Assembly: GCA_030765055.1 (NCBI GenBank)
Contig: CM060952.1
Coordinates: forward strand, 172,197,932 to 172,261,931
Length of the DNA: 64,000 bases
Direction of reading: 5' to 3'
Source: Mantis religiosa
Lineage: Eukaryota; Arthropoda; Insecta; Mantodea; Mantidae
Part shown: in pieces, positions 22,601 through 35,887 of the stretch
How positions within the stretch are numbered: the first letter of the stretch is position 1
Layout of the letters: every line of letters begins with the position of its first letter
Made by a program: the position numbers and the translations under genes
The notes under the pieces: generated by a model
Databases searched by the model: none
Seen by the model: the letters and a program-made list of their open reading frames with translations, nothing else
What the model was told of the DNA's origin: nothing

Positions 22601-24637
22601 TATATTATTTGAACCAAAAGTTACTTATAACTCAAATAATTGAATTTGAAATTTTTTCCAGACTTGACTTTTCGACGTTTAGTTTTTATCTCGTGGAAAA
22701 TTTGTGAAATATTTCTCTATAAACATTTTTAGATTTTATTTCTTTCTTGATAAAGCCATTTTATAAACGAAAGGTCCCTGTTTCCTCTTGCATTACGGCC
22801 ATGTAATTTGCATAGAAAATCACATTTAAGTACTGGAGTCTACTTTTTGTACACCTTGGTTCACTTCTTTCTTCCGTGTCTCAATCAGGTCGTCTAATTG
22901 TGCATTAATAATGAGGTCGTATAATTATGCATTAAAATTATGGAAAAGGCTTCATAGAGCTAACTGTAATAACAAGAATATTTTGGTTTATATTTCATGT
23001 TGACGCTGAGTAAAGCTAGAAAAATACAACCAGATTTGAAAAATTACTGCCACAGCGGGAAAGTTTTTCTCTTTTCTGTATGACCATCTACTACTGAGCT
23101 AACATAAATGACTGAACACGCTTTAGATACTTTCAATCACTTTTGGAGCAATTCATTCAATTGAATTACAGATGTAGAGAAACCGTAAGGCAAGACACTT
23201 CCTTTTTTTTTCTTCTTCTTCTTCTTCTTCTTTTTTAGGGAACACGATTATGAGTTCTTTCCTTTTACCTCTTACTTTCTGTAGTGTGATATGAAGATAT
23301 ATGAAACACTGCCGCACCGAATTCTCGCGCATGCACAAGTTTACTCTATCTTTCCATACCTTAGCCTACACACGGCCAGTGTGAAAGAATAATTAATTTA
23401 CTCTATTTGTTAAAGGTTTACTTCCGGTGCATCCGCATATAAATTAACCTAATTGTTAGGATTAGAGTAATAGAAACATATATCTATCTAAACTAAAATT
23501 AATATGTGCTGTATTACAGCAACACAGATCTCGTATAAGTTTTCATCGTATTGCAGCAATAAAGGACGAAAGAAAAATATAACAGTGGTATTCGGGTGGT
23601 TAAGGATTAGTGACGATTTTCAGAAAAAGGTGATCTTATAGTTATAAAACATATTTTCCTTCAAAATGAATATCAATTTTAAAGATTACGGTGGTATAAG
23701 GCTCAATCTGCTAGCCTATAAATTACCCTCTGCATTCTATTCTTGTGTGCTTTTGACATAATTATTTAAAACATTTACATAACTAATAAAGTACAAAATA
23801 AATACCGATTCAAAGTTATAAACTTACATAAGTAATTGCTAAATAAGAGAGTTTTCTGAAAAATGTAAAGCAAATACCACAAAAATGTAGTTAATCACGC
23901 ATTTCTTAATCAAACTGCAATGTAATTTCAATTTCAAATAAGAGACCGTATTACTTATCAGAGAAAAAAATAAGCTTGCAGCACATTAATGCAATTAAAG
24001 AAAATTAGAAGAATAAGATGCCTAATATTAGGAGTCAAAACTTCTTCACAGATGTATAACTAGAATAAAAATTGATAAATATAGCTTTAAGATGTTACAA
24101 GTTAATAATTTTCTACATTCTCTCGTAATCTAACACTTTAGTAAATCGGTCATAAAACACAGATATGCACTGGAAATTATTTTCAGTTAATCAAAGCACT
24201 TTAACAGCATTTTGTTTGCTTTCTCTGCCACGTACATGGTAGTTATGGAAGGCGTTGTATTAAATCCACGATTTAAATACCAATAATTTCATTAAAAGTA
24301 CATTTTTGAGGTACCATAAATTAAACAAAAGGCATTTTTAGTAAAGGTCCATGTGTCTGAAGAGGATGACTCTTAAATTAAAACTCGATTAAATACCAAA
24401 TTGGTATCAAGTTCAGCATCTTCCAGGATGCACATCTTTCATACATCTCAGAAACCTCTTCCCACTGCAAACTACCCTATTATACAGAAATATTACTGAA
24501 AGTTTGTTTGCTAAAACCGACTGTAAGGGTTTTGATTAGAATACCATACGTTTACGATATTTTCGTGACAAATGAATTGCACTTCTCAAACTTTCCATGT
24601 ATACATTCTGAAGTATTCTTTTTCTGAATGGCATTTC

Positions 24638-24641
<4 letters not shown>
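22601..24641. other. Long AT-rich stretch; only a (CTT)n patch
   Basis: No gene or element recognised across 2 kb. A T-run plus (CTT)n lies at 23202-23234. Confidence 0.4.
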
Positions 24642-24680
<39 letters not shown>

Positions 24681-24911
24681 TAATTTACGTCCTCCAACGT
24701 TAAGTCATATCGGACGATGAATGGAATGGGTGAAATGATGCTCAAATGAGCCCAGGGTCCATAGAGCTTGGAGTTACCAGACATTAGCCTTTGAGGATAA
24801 GAGAAAACCCCGGAAAAAACCTTATCCAGGTAACTCACCCTGACCGAGATTCGAACTCGGGACCTCTTGAACGTGAGGCAGACATGCTACCATCACGCTA
24901 CCGAGGCGGGC
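24642..24911 (-). mobile_element. SINE family A with a long poly-A tail
   Basis: Full head at the right end (GCCCGCCTCGGTAGCG on the minus strand to 24911), body, and a 38-bp poly-T at 24642-24679, which is a poly-A tail in SINE orientation. It lies against the (ATC)n tail of the neighbouring LINE. Confidence 0.9.
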
Positions 24912-24981
24912 ATGATGATGATGATGATGACGACGACGACGATGACGACGACGACGATGATGATGATGCTGATGATGATAG
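24912..24981. repeat. (GAT/GAC)n array
   Basis: Mixed GAT and GAC triplets. On the minus strand this is the (ATC/GTC)n 3' tail of the LINE that follows. Confidence 0.9.
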
Positions 24982-25222
24982 TTGGCACTACAGGCCATGT
25001 AGACCCTTGGCCTCCCTAACCACCCTCTTCCATTCTACTCAGTCCTCTGCTTTTCTTCTCCGGACTTTAACCCCCTACTTTCTCAACTCATGTTTAATTT
25101 TCACTACTGTATTTGGTTGTCCAAATAGGCACTGTAACCCCAAGTTAGTCCGCATTCTCCATCCGTCCAGGTCCCTTATAACTCCAAATATATTTCTCAA
25201 AATCTTCCTTTCCCACCGTAAT

Positions 25223-25466
25223 TTTTTTTTTTTTTAATTTTACATCCTCCAACGTTGTCATATCAGACGATGAATGGAATGGGTGAAATGATGCTCAAAT
25301 GATCCCAGGGTCCATAGAGCTTAGAGTTACCCGACATTCATCTTTCAGGATAAGGAAAACCCCCGGATAAAGACCTTATCCACGAAACTCACCCTGACCA
25401 AAATTCGAACTCGGGACCTCTTGAACGTGAGGCAGACACTCTACCACCGCGCTACCGAGGCGGGCA
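25223..25466 (-). mobile_element. SINE family A inserted in a LINE
   Basis: Full-length copy with a 14-bp T-run at its 3' side. The target duplication CCACCGTAAT is at 25213-25222 and 25473-25482, with a T-rich few bases between the head and the right copy. Confidence 0.9.
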
Positions 25467-25770
25467 TTTTTTCCACCGTAATAAGCATTGTTCTTCTCTG
25501 ATTGTCAACACCCAGCTTTCTGAACCATACATTACTATTGGTCTCAGTACAGTTGTATATATTTTAATTTTAGTATTGCTACTGCTGTTCCTTGATTTAA
25601 ACATATTCTGCAAGGCATAGAAACATCTGTTACCACTTGCTGTTTCTTCTTGAATTTCCACTAATGTTTTATTATCTACTGTTACTATAGATCCCAGGTA
25701 TTGGATGGCATTTGCATAGGTGAAAATTTCACTAAAAACATAGATCTCCTCAAAACACGATTTGAGTTGG

Positions 25771-26412
<642 letters not shown>

Positions 26413-26440
26413 CATCAACATCATCATCATCATCATCATT

Positions 26441-27602
26441 TCCAGAAATCTGAGCAGAAGTGTTGGTGGAGGGAGAATAACTTTAAGAACTGTATGACAT
26501 ACAAATAATATTAGAAAAAAATTATATCAAGATCATAAATGCACACTTAGCTGTACATATTAAGTGCGTGCGCTAATTTTGTAGCTGGTATGGAGACATT
26601 ACAAGTAATAATTATAAAAATCGTGTATTTTTAGCAAATTCACATTATAAGTTATTCCCGAAAACTATAGATTTTAAATAAAAAATAATTTATATCTATG
26701 AGTATTTACTTGGGCCTTACTAATATTTTTGTTTTAATGTCTTCATGTGCTTTCTGTCGTTTAAAAAGTATAACATAACCTATACATAGTCTTATCATTA
26801 CGTGATACCTTAATGTCCAGTTTATTGCAAGCAGTTTACTATACGATGATTTGAAATTTACTGCTACGTTGTATATGAGGTGTTTTGTAAATATGTATGT
26901 ATCTTCAATGTTTTATTTAAATTTAGTGGAAGCGTCTGCTCTATTTTGATTTGAGGAAGACACACAAGCACACATGCGCGCACACAACATAGCAGCACAC
27001 ACAAAAACACACACTACAGATCTTGTAGGTACTAAAAATTTTCTGCTGAATGAGGATCCCTCAACAATTCGGCCCTCAAATTGTAAAATTTCGGCATGAA
27101 CTTATATATGGAATATAATAATTCCTCTACATAGTACATACTAAAGAAAGCAAATGTTAGTCAGATGTTTGTTTAGATCAGTAAATTAGCACTGTATACA
27201 ATTTATTGTATTCAGATACTCGAGAAAGTAATGCTGGTTCATTAGGCTTATTTCGAACAGTATGAACACTGTGTACTGTTCAACTCAAAATGCCTTGAGA
27301 AATTCTTGTTATCTGGCAGATATTAATTTGGAAAGTCTTCCACTGTTCTGACAGTTAAATGAAAAGATGCAATAAAATAACATTTAAACATTACAAATTA
27401 CGAGGAGTAATAAGTTGAGACAAATTTCTTTGAACTTAAGTAGGTAAGTTAAATCTTACGGTTATCACATGAAAATAAAGCTGATAACTTACAGTTGTGC
27501 CTTTGTTATTGTTTCGTTTCTCCTGGACTCTTGCGAATGTTTCAACAGCAAAATGCATTTTAATTATGATAAAGCTAAAAACGGGACTTAAGCTTTCCGT
27601 TA
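26441..27602. other. Nothing recognised except an impure CA tract
   Basis: AT-rich DNA; an impure CA-rich tract lies at 26958-27014. Confidence 0.4.
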
Positions 27603-28000
27603 CCAAGCGAGATGGCTACATGGTAACTGTGAGGATCACATTCGGCAAAATTTAGGTTCGAATCCCTCGTATCACTATCGGCATCACTATCTGCATGTCC
27701 ACATCGCTATCTGTCGTCTTCAGGGTTACAAGTCAAGCCGACGATGAAAGGTGCGTTGCTGCTGTCGGTGAACTGTGAGTTTTGGAAAGTCCCTGGTGTT
27801 TGGTGGGTTGCTGGAAACCCTCCTGGAACCGTCTCCTTGCCACAGGGAAAAGGGGATTACGCAGTCTTACACAGTGCCAGGGAGTACTCCATCTGGAAAC
27901 ATTAGGAACCCATCCACGTTAGCACACATCTTCTGAATCTGATAGGCCTTCAGGTCTCCCTCTCATCCTTCCCTCCCAAAGATCGCTTTGAAAGTAAAAT
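27603..28000 (+). mobile_element. Probable SINE, family F
   Basis: The head CCAAGCGAGATGGCTACATG has an A-box-like segment and a B box GGTTCGAATCC at 27655-27665. A GC-rich body of about 300 bp follows. It is a single copy here, so the 3' boundary is a guess. Confidence 0.55.
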
Positions 28001-28087
28001 GGCCATTGGTCTAGTTGTGGCTGTTCTCCAGTTTTCGAAGGCCTTTGGTCTGTCTGCAACTTTTACCCTTATCATTTTTTTCCTTCT

Positions 28088-28330
28088 TCCATTTATACCC
28101 CGCCTTTAACGGCTATGGTCATATCGGCGGCCGTTCTCCTTTGGAACATACTGAAGGTGTTAACTCGTTATCTTTGGTTTTTAATAATTACATCACGCAC
28201 ACATTCACACTCTCATTCATACTTCCAGACTCTGGGGAAGATGCAGAATTATCTTGGTCGGAGAAAAATCCCCACCCCCACCGCCGGGAATCGAACCCGG
28301 GACCCCTAGCACGGCAGGCAGACCCTTATC
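28088..28330 (-). mobile_element. SINE family D, copy lacking part of its head
   Basis: From the right, the minus strand has a B box GGGTTCGATTCCCGGCGG, the body with GTGGGGATTTTTCTCC and CCCAGAGTCTGG-type text, and a 3' end AAAGGCGGGGTATAAAT. The A-box part is damaged. Close match to 32266-32542. Confidence 0.8.
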
Positions 28331-29864
28331 ATTATTCTTGTTGCATAGTTGCTATATAAAGCAAGCAGAGTTTTCAAACCTCTCCTACTTACTTGATAAT
28401 CTAGCTGAGTACCCTTTAGAATTTTATGGCTTTGCAATTATTTTCTCTAATATTTTAAATTAATTATATCTACAGTCAATTATTTGTTAGAAAGGGCATT
28501 TAATACTTGAAAATATGGTTACTTATCATCCAAAAGTTCGCTTACATAGCCATTTTAACTTAAATGTTCTTTATTTTTAATTTCCATACTAAAGTAAATT
28601 AACAGGTTAACAAACTTTGATGAAAGGAGTATCAGAGAGGTGCATACTGGATTTCAAACGAATTCAAATTAATAAAAGCATCCAGAGTATAGCATATGTA
28701 ATAAGAATGAAGGTAAACCAAACACTACGAATGACATTCATTCACATCATTCACAGGAAAAAAAATCTAAGAAGCCAACGTCGGCAACAGATGCTTCATA
28801 GGAATGCGGCTGCCCCACTTTTGAAATTGACGATGCAGTTGCAGGAAACCAGGACTGCATAAAATACTGGTTCCAGCAGTAGGGTGATGTCCTGAAGACA
28901 AATCCTGAAAGACAAACAAGAAGTAAGATCGATAGACCTTGCAAATATGCAACAACGGTTCTTTCAGTGACATACAAGATTTATTGCTGTGCCATGCAGA
29001 GGTTGAAATAAAGGCAAATCAAGGCTTTGCGAATGGACAATAGTAGCTTCCTACGGCTCCCTGCCATCCTCAAACACTGTATGCTTGCTGATGTGTTTTT
29101 GGCCTCCAATGATCCCTAACCCTTCTCCATTTACAAAAGATAAACCACTTTTTAAGTTACCTCAGCTGGTCTTCAGCAGTTAGATTCTTGCCAAATTCAC
29201 TCCGCACTCAATAAAAGAAAGATCTTTTGACTCGTATTCCAGGGTTTTAGGCAATGTCCTTAAGAAGTTATTCCGCGTAAATATTTCTTTAAACCAAAAC
29301 GTTGTATGTACGTTCACAGAAGAACGAAAGAGGAAAAAAAAGCTAACATTCACACCAACTTAGTGACTTCTCAGGGACACAAATATACATTCTGGTTTCA
29401 GGTAATTCAATGTAACATGCCAATGCTTCCACAGCGAACACGACTGTATTCCTGTTTCTGAGGGTCAATGGAAAGAATGACCCAGGACAGCGTCGTTGTA
29501 TTCAGCAAAAAAGAGGCTTTACAGAAAAAGTAGATACTCAAGAAATGTCGCCAAAGCATCGCCTTCTGGAGACTGGCCAACCTATTCTCAGATTAAGTAA
29601 TACGGGAAACACATGAGGTTTCTCAAACAGAATTTTAAGAACCTTAAGTTGCTCTTTAATACAAAGCAAAGCAAAGCAAATCACTTTATACATAGAAAAT
29701 TGAAAGAATATTATATTCAGTGCCTTTTTATTTAATCGTTACATAAAATGGTGCAGAGAATACATGTCCTGGGCAATGAAGGCAATGATCTTCATAGAAT
29801 TCCATTGTTTACTATAGATTATAGAGAATACTACAAAAAGTAATATTAATAATGGTTAATATTG
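28331..29864. other. Nothing recognised
   Basis: Overlapping short frames near 28620-28980 show no domain, and I cannot assign the slightly GC-richer patch at 28740-28900 to any family. Confidence 0.35.
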
Positions 29865-30205
29865 TGACTTGTGGGTTCGTAGAATTAAAAATCCAACTTG
29901 CAGAAATTATAAATGTTCTTTATTTCCGTAGAATACACTGATCAATTCTCACGTAACAACATTACATCACATATACAACACAATCCTCCAAGGTCGATGA
30001 CAATAACAAACAGATCTCGTTACAACAACAGCTGTTTACTGCTCGCCTGACTGTTTTACAACTCACTCATCACTAGCCATGGCTTCTTTTTATACACCCA
30101 TTCATGAATATCAGACTGTCATCGAATTGTCTCTAACGTGTCACCAGATAAAACACGAATGTTCTAGAATGTAACTATATCGGTGCCGGCAAGTCTTTCA
30201 CCTCT
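29865..30205 (-). mobile_element. Solo LTR, copy 3, truncated
   Basis: The minus strand ends in GGGTTCGTGG-type text reversed at 29865-29883 (plus view TGACTTGTGGGTTCGTAG). A polyadenylation signal AATAAAGAACAT (plus view ATGTTCTTTATT near 29918) and a TATA-like box (plus view TTTTTATACACC near 30090) follow. Its 5' part stops where a family C array begins. Confidence 0.7.
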
Positions 30206-30906
30206 GTGATACAATTAATGGAATTATATAATTGTTTTTTCACACTAGTCAAAAATTAATTTCCATTAATTGTACCTAATAATAGTCCAAACTATAAAGC
30301 CCGGGCCTTAAAGTACTTACAGCATAGTAAGTCGTCATTAAGGTAGTTGTCTCGTGTGTTTATGAGAACTCCTAGTGGTTTACCGGGAAAAACACGAGTC
30401 AGTTGGAGAATTTAATGTCATGTTGGCACGTTGGCCATAGTAGCTCAAATGGTTAGAGCGGCTGGACGGAAACCAGAAGATCCATGGTTCAAATCCCGGC
30501 TATGGCATTGAATTCTTCTGTCTGGCTCTACCCTTTCATAGTGCGTCCTACACACGGCTAGTGTGAAAGAACAATTAATTTTTTCCATTGATTGTACCTA
30601 ATAGTGGTCCGAACTATAAAGCCCGGGCCTTAAAGTACTTACAGCATAGTAAGTCGCCATTAAGGTAGTAGTCTCCTGTGTTTATGAGAACTCCTAGTGG
30701 TTTACCGGGAGAAACACGAGTCAGTTGGGGAATTTAATGTCATGTTGGCACGTTGGCCATAGCAGCTGAAATGGTTAGAGCGGCTGGACGGAAACCAGAA
30801 GATCCGTGGTTCAAGTCCCATCTATGGCATTGAATTTTTCAGTCTGGCTCTACCCTTTCATAGTGCCTCCTACACACGGCTAGTGTGAAAGAACAATTAA
30901 TTCCAC
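30206..30906 (+). mobile_element. Family C tandem dimer with an inverted stub
   Basis: Two plus-strand monomers in register: GCCCGGGCC at 30299 and 30621, TTGGCCATAG/TTGGCCATAGC at 30431 and 30753, GTGTGAAAGA at 30561 and 30883, each 322 bp apart with no indel. Both keep the tRNA-like module (A box TAGCTCAAATGG in the first; B box GGTTCAAATCC / GGTTCAAGTCC). The left edge (30206-30246) is the family tail in the opposite orientation (TTTTTTCACACTAG). Confidence 0.9.
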
Positions 30907-32257
30907 AAATGTGAATATTTTTACTAACATTTCTAAAATCAAGTTCAATTTTGCTTTATGTGTTGCATTACTAAATTAGTATTCAAGTTCTTTTGGGGAA
31001 TTTCCATTTATTTATCTTATTTAATGTTTTTGTAAAATTTTGTTTTAACTGTATTGAACCCTTTTTATAATATAAAGATTTGCTAATCATTTATTTCCGA
31101 TAGCAGTAAATATACCACAACTTGGTACTCTAAAATCTTGCAAAGAATGCTCTAAGTCGTTTAAAATCTCATTATCATTAGGACTAGGATACTATAAACA
31201 CTATTGTTACATTTATACCTAAAATATATAGCACTGGACTGCATAAAATTAATTTATTGCTGTTACTTATTATTCATTTTAAGGTACACTATCACAATGT
31301 CATGTCTATCATAATAATTATAAAATTTCATAAATTTGTAAAATTATCTGATTTCATAGCCTAAATGATGAATGGGGTAGGTTTCCAGGGTTACGATTAT
31401 ATAACAGTCAATGGTAAATGTTGTAATTCTGAATAATGCTTATTGATGCGTTGGATACAATATTTAAGACCACTATATGAATTTTAGCAAATTTTGGTTC
31501 GGTTTGAAGTTCAATTGTCCTGATTAATCTAATTCTAATCTTCATTTCTGTAGTTGAGTTCCTTGGAATCTTTAATATGAAATAAATAAATGATTGTGAA
31601 TGAGAAAGAAGAATTATAATGCAAAACAGATGGAGGTTCATAAAATTTAAGTTCAAGGCTTTTAATTGGTGTGAATTTTTAGGTCTTCTCGCTCTTCTTC
31701 CAAGAAAATCTGGAAGCCACGAGAATGATTTACCTCTAAGCCCCTGATCTTTTGTTACTAAGGAAACTGTGAGTGATTGACACGTAACCAAAGCAACATA
31801 GATGTATAGTAAGACAAAAGAGATTATTTTATATGAATGTAAAATTAGAAAATTCAGTAAAGAATAAAAGGTTAAAATACAATAAATATGCGGATCCTTA
31901 TAAAGAATTTTAAGTAAAATAAAAAACTGAGACACACAACATGCATTTTATAAATCACTTACGTGGTTCCTATTCCATCTATGATACAAAATCGGAGTTA
32001 TTATGTAAAAATGTGTTTGTCTAAATAGTACTGTTGAATATCTTTGTCATACTGATTATTTATTTATTTATTGTTTTCATGTTTTTGTTTAAATAATTGC
32101 AACCAATTTTGTATACACTATATTAGACAAAGTCGCGATATGGCCTAGTTGTTAAAGCGACTCTAAATAAATAAATTTTAAAAAATCACAGAATATTAAA
32201 AGAATTAAAGACAGAAAATAATGCCTAAACTGCCAAAGATTAGATAAAACACCAAAA
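30907..32257. other. AT-rich; longest motif-free open frame of the window
   Basis: A 175-codon minus-strand frame at 31408-31935 is rich in Ile, Leu, Phe and Ser as expected for chance frames in AT-rich DNA; I see no domain. A tRNA-like scrap (GATATGGCCTAGTTGTTAAAG) lies at 32137-32157. Confidence 0.4.
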
Positions 32258-32265
32258 CAAAGTAG

Positions 32266-32542
32266 TTTTTTTTTTGTTTTATTTATACCCCGCCTTTAAC
32301 TGCAGTGGTCATATCGGCGGCCGTTTTCCTTTGGAACATATCGAAGGTGTTAACTCGTATTCGTTCGGTTTTTAATCATTCGATCACCCACACATTCTCA
32401 CTCCCATTCATACTCCCAGACTCTGGGGAAGATGAGGAATTATCCTGGTGGGAGAAAAATCCCCACCCTCACTACTGGGAATCGAACGCGGGACCCCTAA
32501 CCCGACAGCCAGGTGCTCTACCGATTGAGCTACGGGGCCAGC
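32266..32542 (-). mobile_element. SINE family D, complete copy
   Basis: The 8-bp duplication CAAAGTAG (32258-32265 and 32543-32550) fixes both ends. On the minus strand the head is GGCTGGCCCCGTAGCTCAAT (A box TAGCTCAATCGG), then the B box CGTTCGATTCCC, the body, and a 3' end AAAGGCGGGGTATAAAT with a poly-A tail (plus view T-run at 32266-32280). Confidence 0.92.
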
Positions 32543-32550
32543 CAAAGTAG

Positions 32551-33599
32551 ATACCGTTTTCAATTAGAAACATAATAATTAAAACATTAATATATCTTAT
32601 TCAAAGAAAAAACTTAATAATCGTAAAGCTTACCAATGAATACTTCAGCTCCAATTTTAATTACTTCTAAAGATGTAATTGATTCGTGAACAATTCTTTC
32701 CAGCCAAGCATAATGTTGATATATCCAAAGTTACGTGGAATTACTAAATTAACATTATATTTTGCAACCTAATCAAAATTAATAGAATTCGCTAATCCCC
32801 AAATCTCACCAAGAAAGCACTGTAGACATAATATGCTTTAACTTTGTTACCGAAACTATTCTAGATCCTTCTAAGAACATTTGTCCGATCCTTGACCTAA
32901 AAAATAGAAGCAAATGTACTTAAATTTATGAGTTATTTACAAAGGAATGCGCACACAGTAATAAAGTCTTGATGCAGCATTACCTGCAATTTAATAGGAA
33001 ACTGCCGGACTAAAACTGCAATAATGACATGCTACATTGCTTGTTTTGCGTAATAAAGCAGTCACTTTTGTGAATAAATGCCTTTTCAAGAATAAAAAGT
33101 GAACATGCCAGTTTTTTTCGTTCTAAAAACGAGTTTCAAAGCGATCTTGAAAGTTTATAACGAAGTTTCGTCGCCATTTCCTTTTATTTCTTTTGTTGGT
33201 AATACCTTTTTATTTTTAATTTTTATACAGATAATATAAGCCCTTAATAAACTATATCATAAAATAGTTTAAATAATGTTTTATCAATATTGTAGAGGGT
33301 ATATTTTATATTCACTAAAAACACCCAAATCTTGTCATTAAATTCTTTTCTTTCAAGATATTTTGTAGAAAAAATTACTAGATTTAGTGGGCCTATAATA
33401 AGCCATTGCTAAACTTAATTATTAGTAATAATTATAGTAGGGATATTTTTCTATTCCAAGTCCCTAGTAAGTAAAGTATTTATTTTAAATACATTAAACT
33501 TCTTAAGGGTAACAACTGAATTTATACTGAAGTGCATGAGCAACAGTTTTAAACTTACTAATATTTCTTTCTTAAATAATTTTTATTTATTTTTACAGT
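32551..33599. other. AT-rich, nothing recognised
   Basis: No coding or repeat signal. Confidence 0.4.
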
Positions 33600-33846
33600 T
33601 TAAAAACCTGGGACTTAAGTACTTATGGAATAATAAGTTACCATAAAAGCTGTGTCTCATTGTATATGAGAACTCCTAGTGGTTTAGCGGAAAAAATACG
33701 AGTCATATGGAGAATCCAATGCCATACTAGCATGTTGCTTATGGTAGCTCAACGATTAAGAGCAACCGGAGGGACACCGGGAGATCTGTGGCTCAAATCC
33801 TGGCTATGGAATTACATTTTTCAGTCTAATTCTACTTATCCAAGTA
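33600..33846 (+). mobile_element. Family C, diverged single copy
   Basis: Leader (GAACTCCTAGTGGTTTAGCG), tRNA-like module (TATGGTAGCTCAACGATTAA; B box GGCTCAAATCC) and tail (ACATTTTTCAGTCTAATTCT) in order. Confidence 0.75.
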
Positions 33847-35009
33847 TAAAATGCACAAATACTGTAAGAATAAAACTGCCTAGGAGATATCTGAGTATAC
33901 AGAGCATCATTCTCGGCGCTATGACCTTATGGTTCCTTCCGCCCACCAAAATATAAATGCAAACGTTCTAAAAGTAATTTAAATGTTCCTCGTTTAGTGC
34001 TATATGGGGTTTTAAACGACGCGACGTTCAGCTAAATACTGAATATCAGTTTATCAATACGAATTTAGTCATTGAAAAGAAGGTGCCTTACCTGAACACT
34101 TGAAATTGGAAATTGGAAATTTTTGGGTCGTCTTTTACGGGGGCAGATTGAACATTTTTTAATAAAAAAGGTTGGTTTTTAAAAAATTAATTTAACTTAC
34201 TGGTTTTTTTTAAAATACCCATTTAACATCAATATAGTTCTGCACTCAAGAAATTGGTCCTTGGAGCGATCGCACCACTCTTCTAGAGGCACTTAAAAAA
34301 TCGAAAGGTTCTAGCTTCTCTTTTCAGCATCATTACCGTGGTGATTAATCACCAGAAACATTATTCCAAAATGAAATTTTAAGTACAACCTTTGAATTTC
34401 TCCAAATTTATGCAGCAAATTTACGATAGAGGACCACCGACTTGACTTCCGTTTTAAAGGAAACCATGCCGGGGAAACCGGCAAGAATTCAGCGCCTTCC
34501 GCCTGGTTTGAACCCGCAATCTCGGGATCCAGAAGCAGGTATAGTACTACTAGAGCTTTTTCACAGTTTAGTCAAAAGATTTTATGAATGAGAGGCAGGA
34601 AAAATGATCCTATTTTCAGTGCTAAATAAAACCTTAATGGGTGTATATCTACATCTTAAAAATTGCACTTCGTTGTCTTGATTTGTTTCTGATATAACGG
34701 GTCATAAAAGTCGCAGATTTAACGATAGGACTTTTCAATTTTCCTTAAGTCGTTAAATAGTGTATAATTCCAATTAAGCCCTCCATAAAATGGAGTGCTC
34801 GAAAGAATATATTCTTCTGTTTAAGCACGCCAAAATCGGTTATGCTTTTTCGCAGATTTCAGACGAATAGTGTCCATCACAGACAAGCAATAGCTTCCAA
34901 GTTAGAGCCTTTGCTCATTTCCAACATAGTTAACGAGTCTTTAACGGATGAATACCAAGCAACTCTAGGGACTGAGAACTTACGGAGCTTCCAGATAATT
35001 CCGTGTTAA
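33847..35009. other. Mostly nothing; tRNA-like fragment at 34435-34545 (minus)
   Basis: On the minus strand the fragment has AGTAGTACTATACCTGCTTC and the B box GGGTTCAAACC. It is a lone SINE relic of unknown family. The remainder is AT-rich. Confidence 0.4.
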
Positions 35010-35196
35010 AGTGCTCAAGATTAGGGGCAAGAGCTGTTATTGTTTACCGAGAAAATACGCCTAAGTTGGAGAATTTAATGTCTTGCTGGCATGTTGGCCA
35101 TAGTAGCTCAATGATTACGATCAACTGGAAGATCTGTGGTTCAATTCCCGGCTGACATTGAATTTTTCAATCTTGCTCTCCCTATCTATAGTGATC
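35010..35196 (+). mobile_element. Family C, 5'-shortened copy
   Basis: Part of the leader (GTTTACCGAGAAAATACGCC), then TGTTGGCCATAGTAGCTCAA, the B box GGTTCAATTCC, and the tail start GACATTGAATTTTTCAATC. Confidence 0.7.
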
Positions 35197-35383
35197 ATTA
35201 AGTTCTTTGTTTCATAATTCTACAATAGATAAGCAAACACGTAACTGGTGGTTACACAGCGTCAGAATATAAAAATACAAAGACTTAACGTAACTCGGCT
35301 AATTTGGTACCACTAAATTTATGATTTTGTGACTATTTATAAGGATTTAGAAATAGAATGTGGTACGTAAAAGCCCTTCATAT

Positions 35384-35883
35384 TGTCACCCAGTTATCAG
35401 AGGCGCGACCGACTGACGGCTGAGTAGGGGACCGGAGGCATTGAGGCTACGCCTACCCATTTATCTCATGTCACTAACTGAGGGGATGATTAGGGAAGTA
35501 TCACTGGTCGCTGGCCGTCTCCTTCCCCCCCTCCTTGACGTCTGGAAACTTCAGGATGATTCACTGAACCGCGAGACTTCCAGAAACAGCGATATTCCTA
35601 TAAAAAGGGGCTGCAGTTGGCGAGTCAGTTCAGTCCTTGGCGAGCAGCTGTGAGGAGCACCGTGCTAGTGAACGGACTGGAAGACGGTGTACGTGTATCA
35701 GAGGAGTTGTACGAAATTGTGAGCGTGGAATGGACCTGTGACAGACGAACTGGTGGATTGTAATTGTGTGCGCTAAGTAATTCTATGTAATCGGCAAGTG
35801 TTCCAACTGTAATTCGGTGGAAATAAAGAACATTTTGAGTTTGTGTAATTGGACTTTTAATTTCACGAACCCACAAACTCACA
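35384..35883 (+). mobile_element. Solo LTR, copy 4 (best preserved)
   Basis: Starts TGTCACCCAG and ends ACAAACTCACA, flanked by ATAT (35380-35383 and 35884-35887). A TATA box (CCTATAAAAAGGGGC near 35596) is followed by the initiator-like GCAGTTGGCGAGTCAGTTCA, and AATAAAGAACAT (near 35822) gives the polyadenylation signal. So the LTR can be split into U3, R and U5-like parts. No internal region adjoins. Confidence 0.8.
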
Positions 35884-35887
35884 ATAT

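Larger units (their letters stand above)
24912..25690 (-). mobile_element. LINE 3' fragment split by a SINE
   Basis: On the minus strand, 25690-25473 encodes a segment with SNTKIKIYTTVLRPIVMYGS and SWVLTIREEQCLLRWxRKIL. It resumes left of the inserted SINE (25210 downward) as RKILRNIFGVIRDLDGWRMR and ends with WKRVVREAKGLHGL before the triplet tail. The join across the SINE is exact apart from the target duplication. The SINE split and several stops show age. Confidence 0.85.

Noticed and set aside
28015..28463. Overlapping plus-strand open frames with Pro-rich ends
   Set aside because: They cross a minus-strand SINE D; the apparent proline-rich peptides are its reversed tRNA-like head.
30206..30906. 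Regular repeats considered as a CRISPR-like array
   Set aside because: The units are 322 bp with no short repeat-spacer pattern, and the context is eukaryotic.
31408..31935. 175-codon minus-strand open frame
   Set aside because: AT-rich composition, no domain, no relatives recognised and no support for splicing; a chance frame is more likely than a gene.
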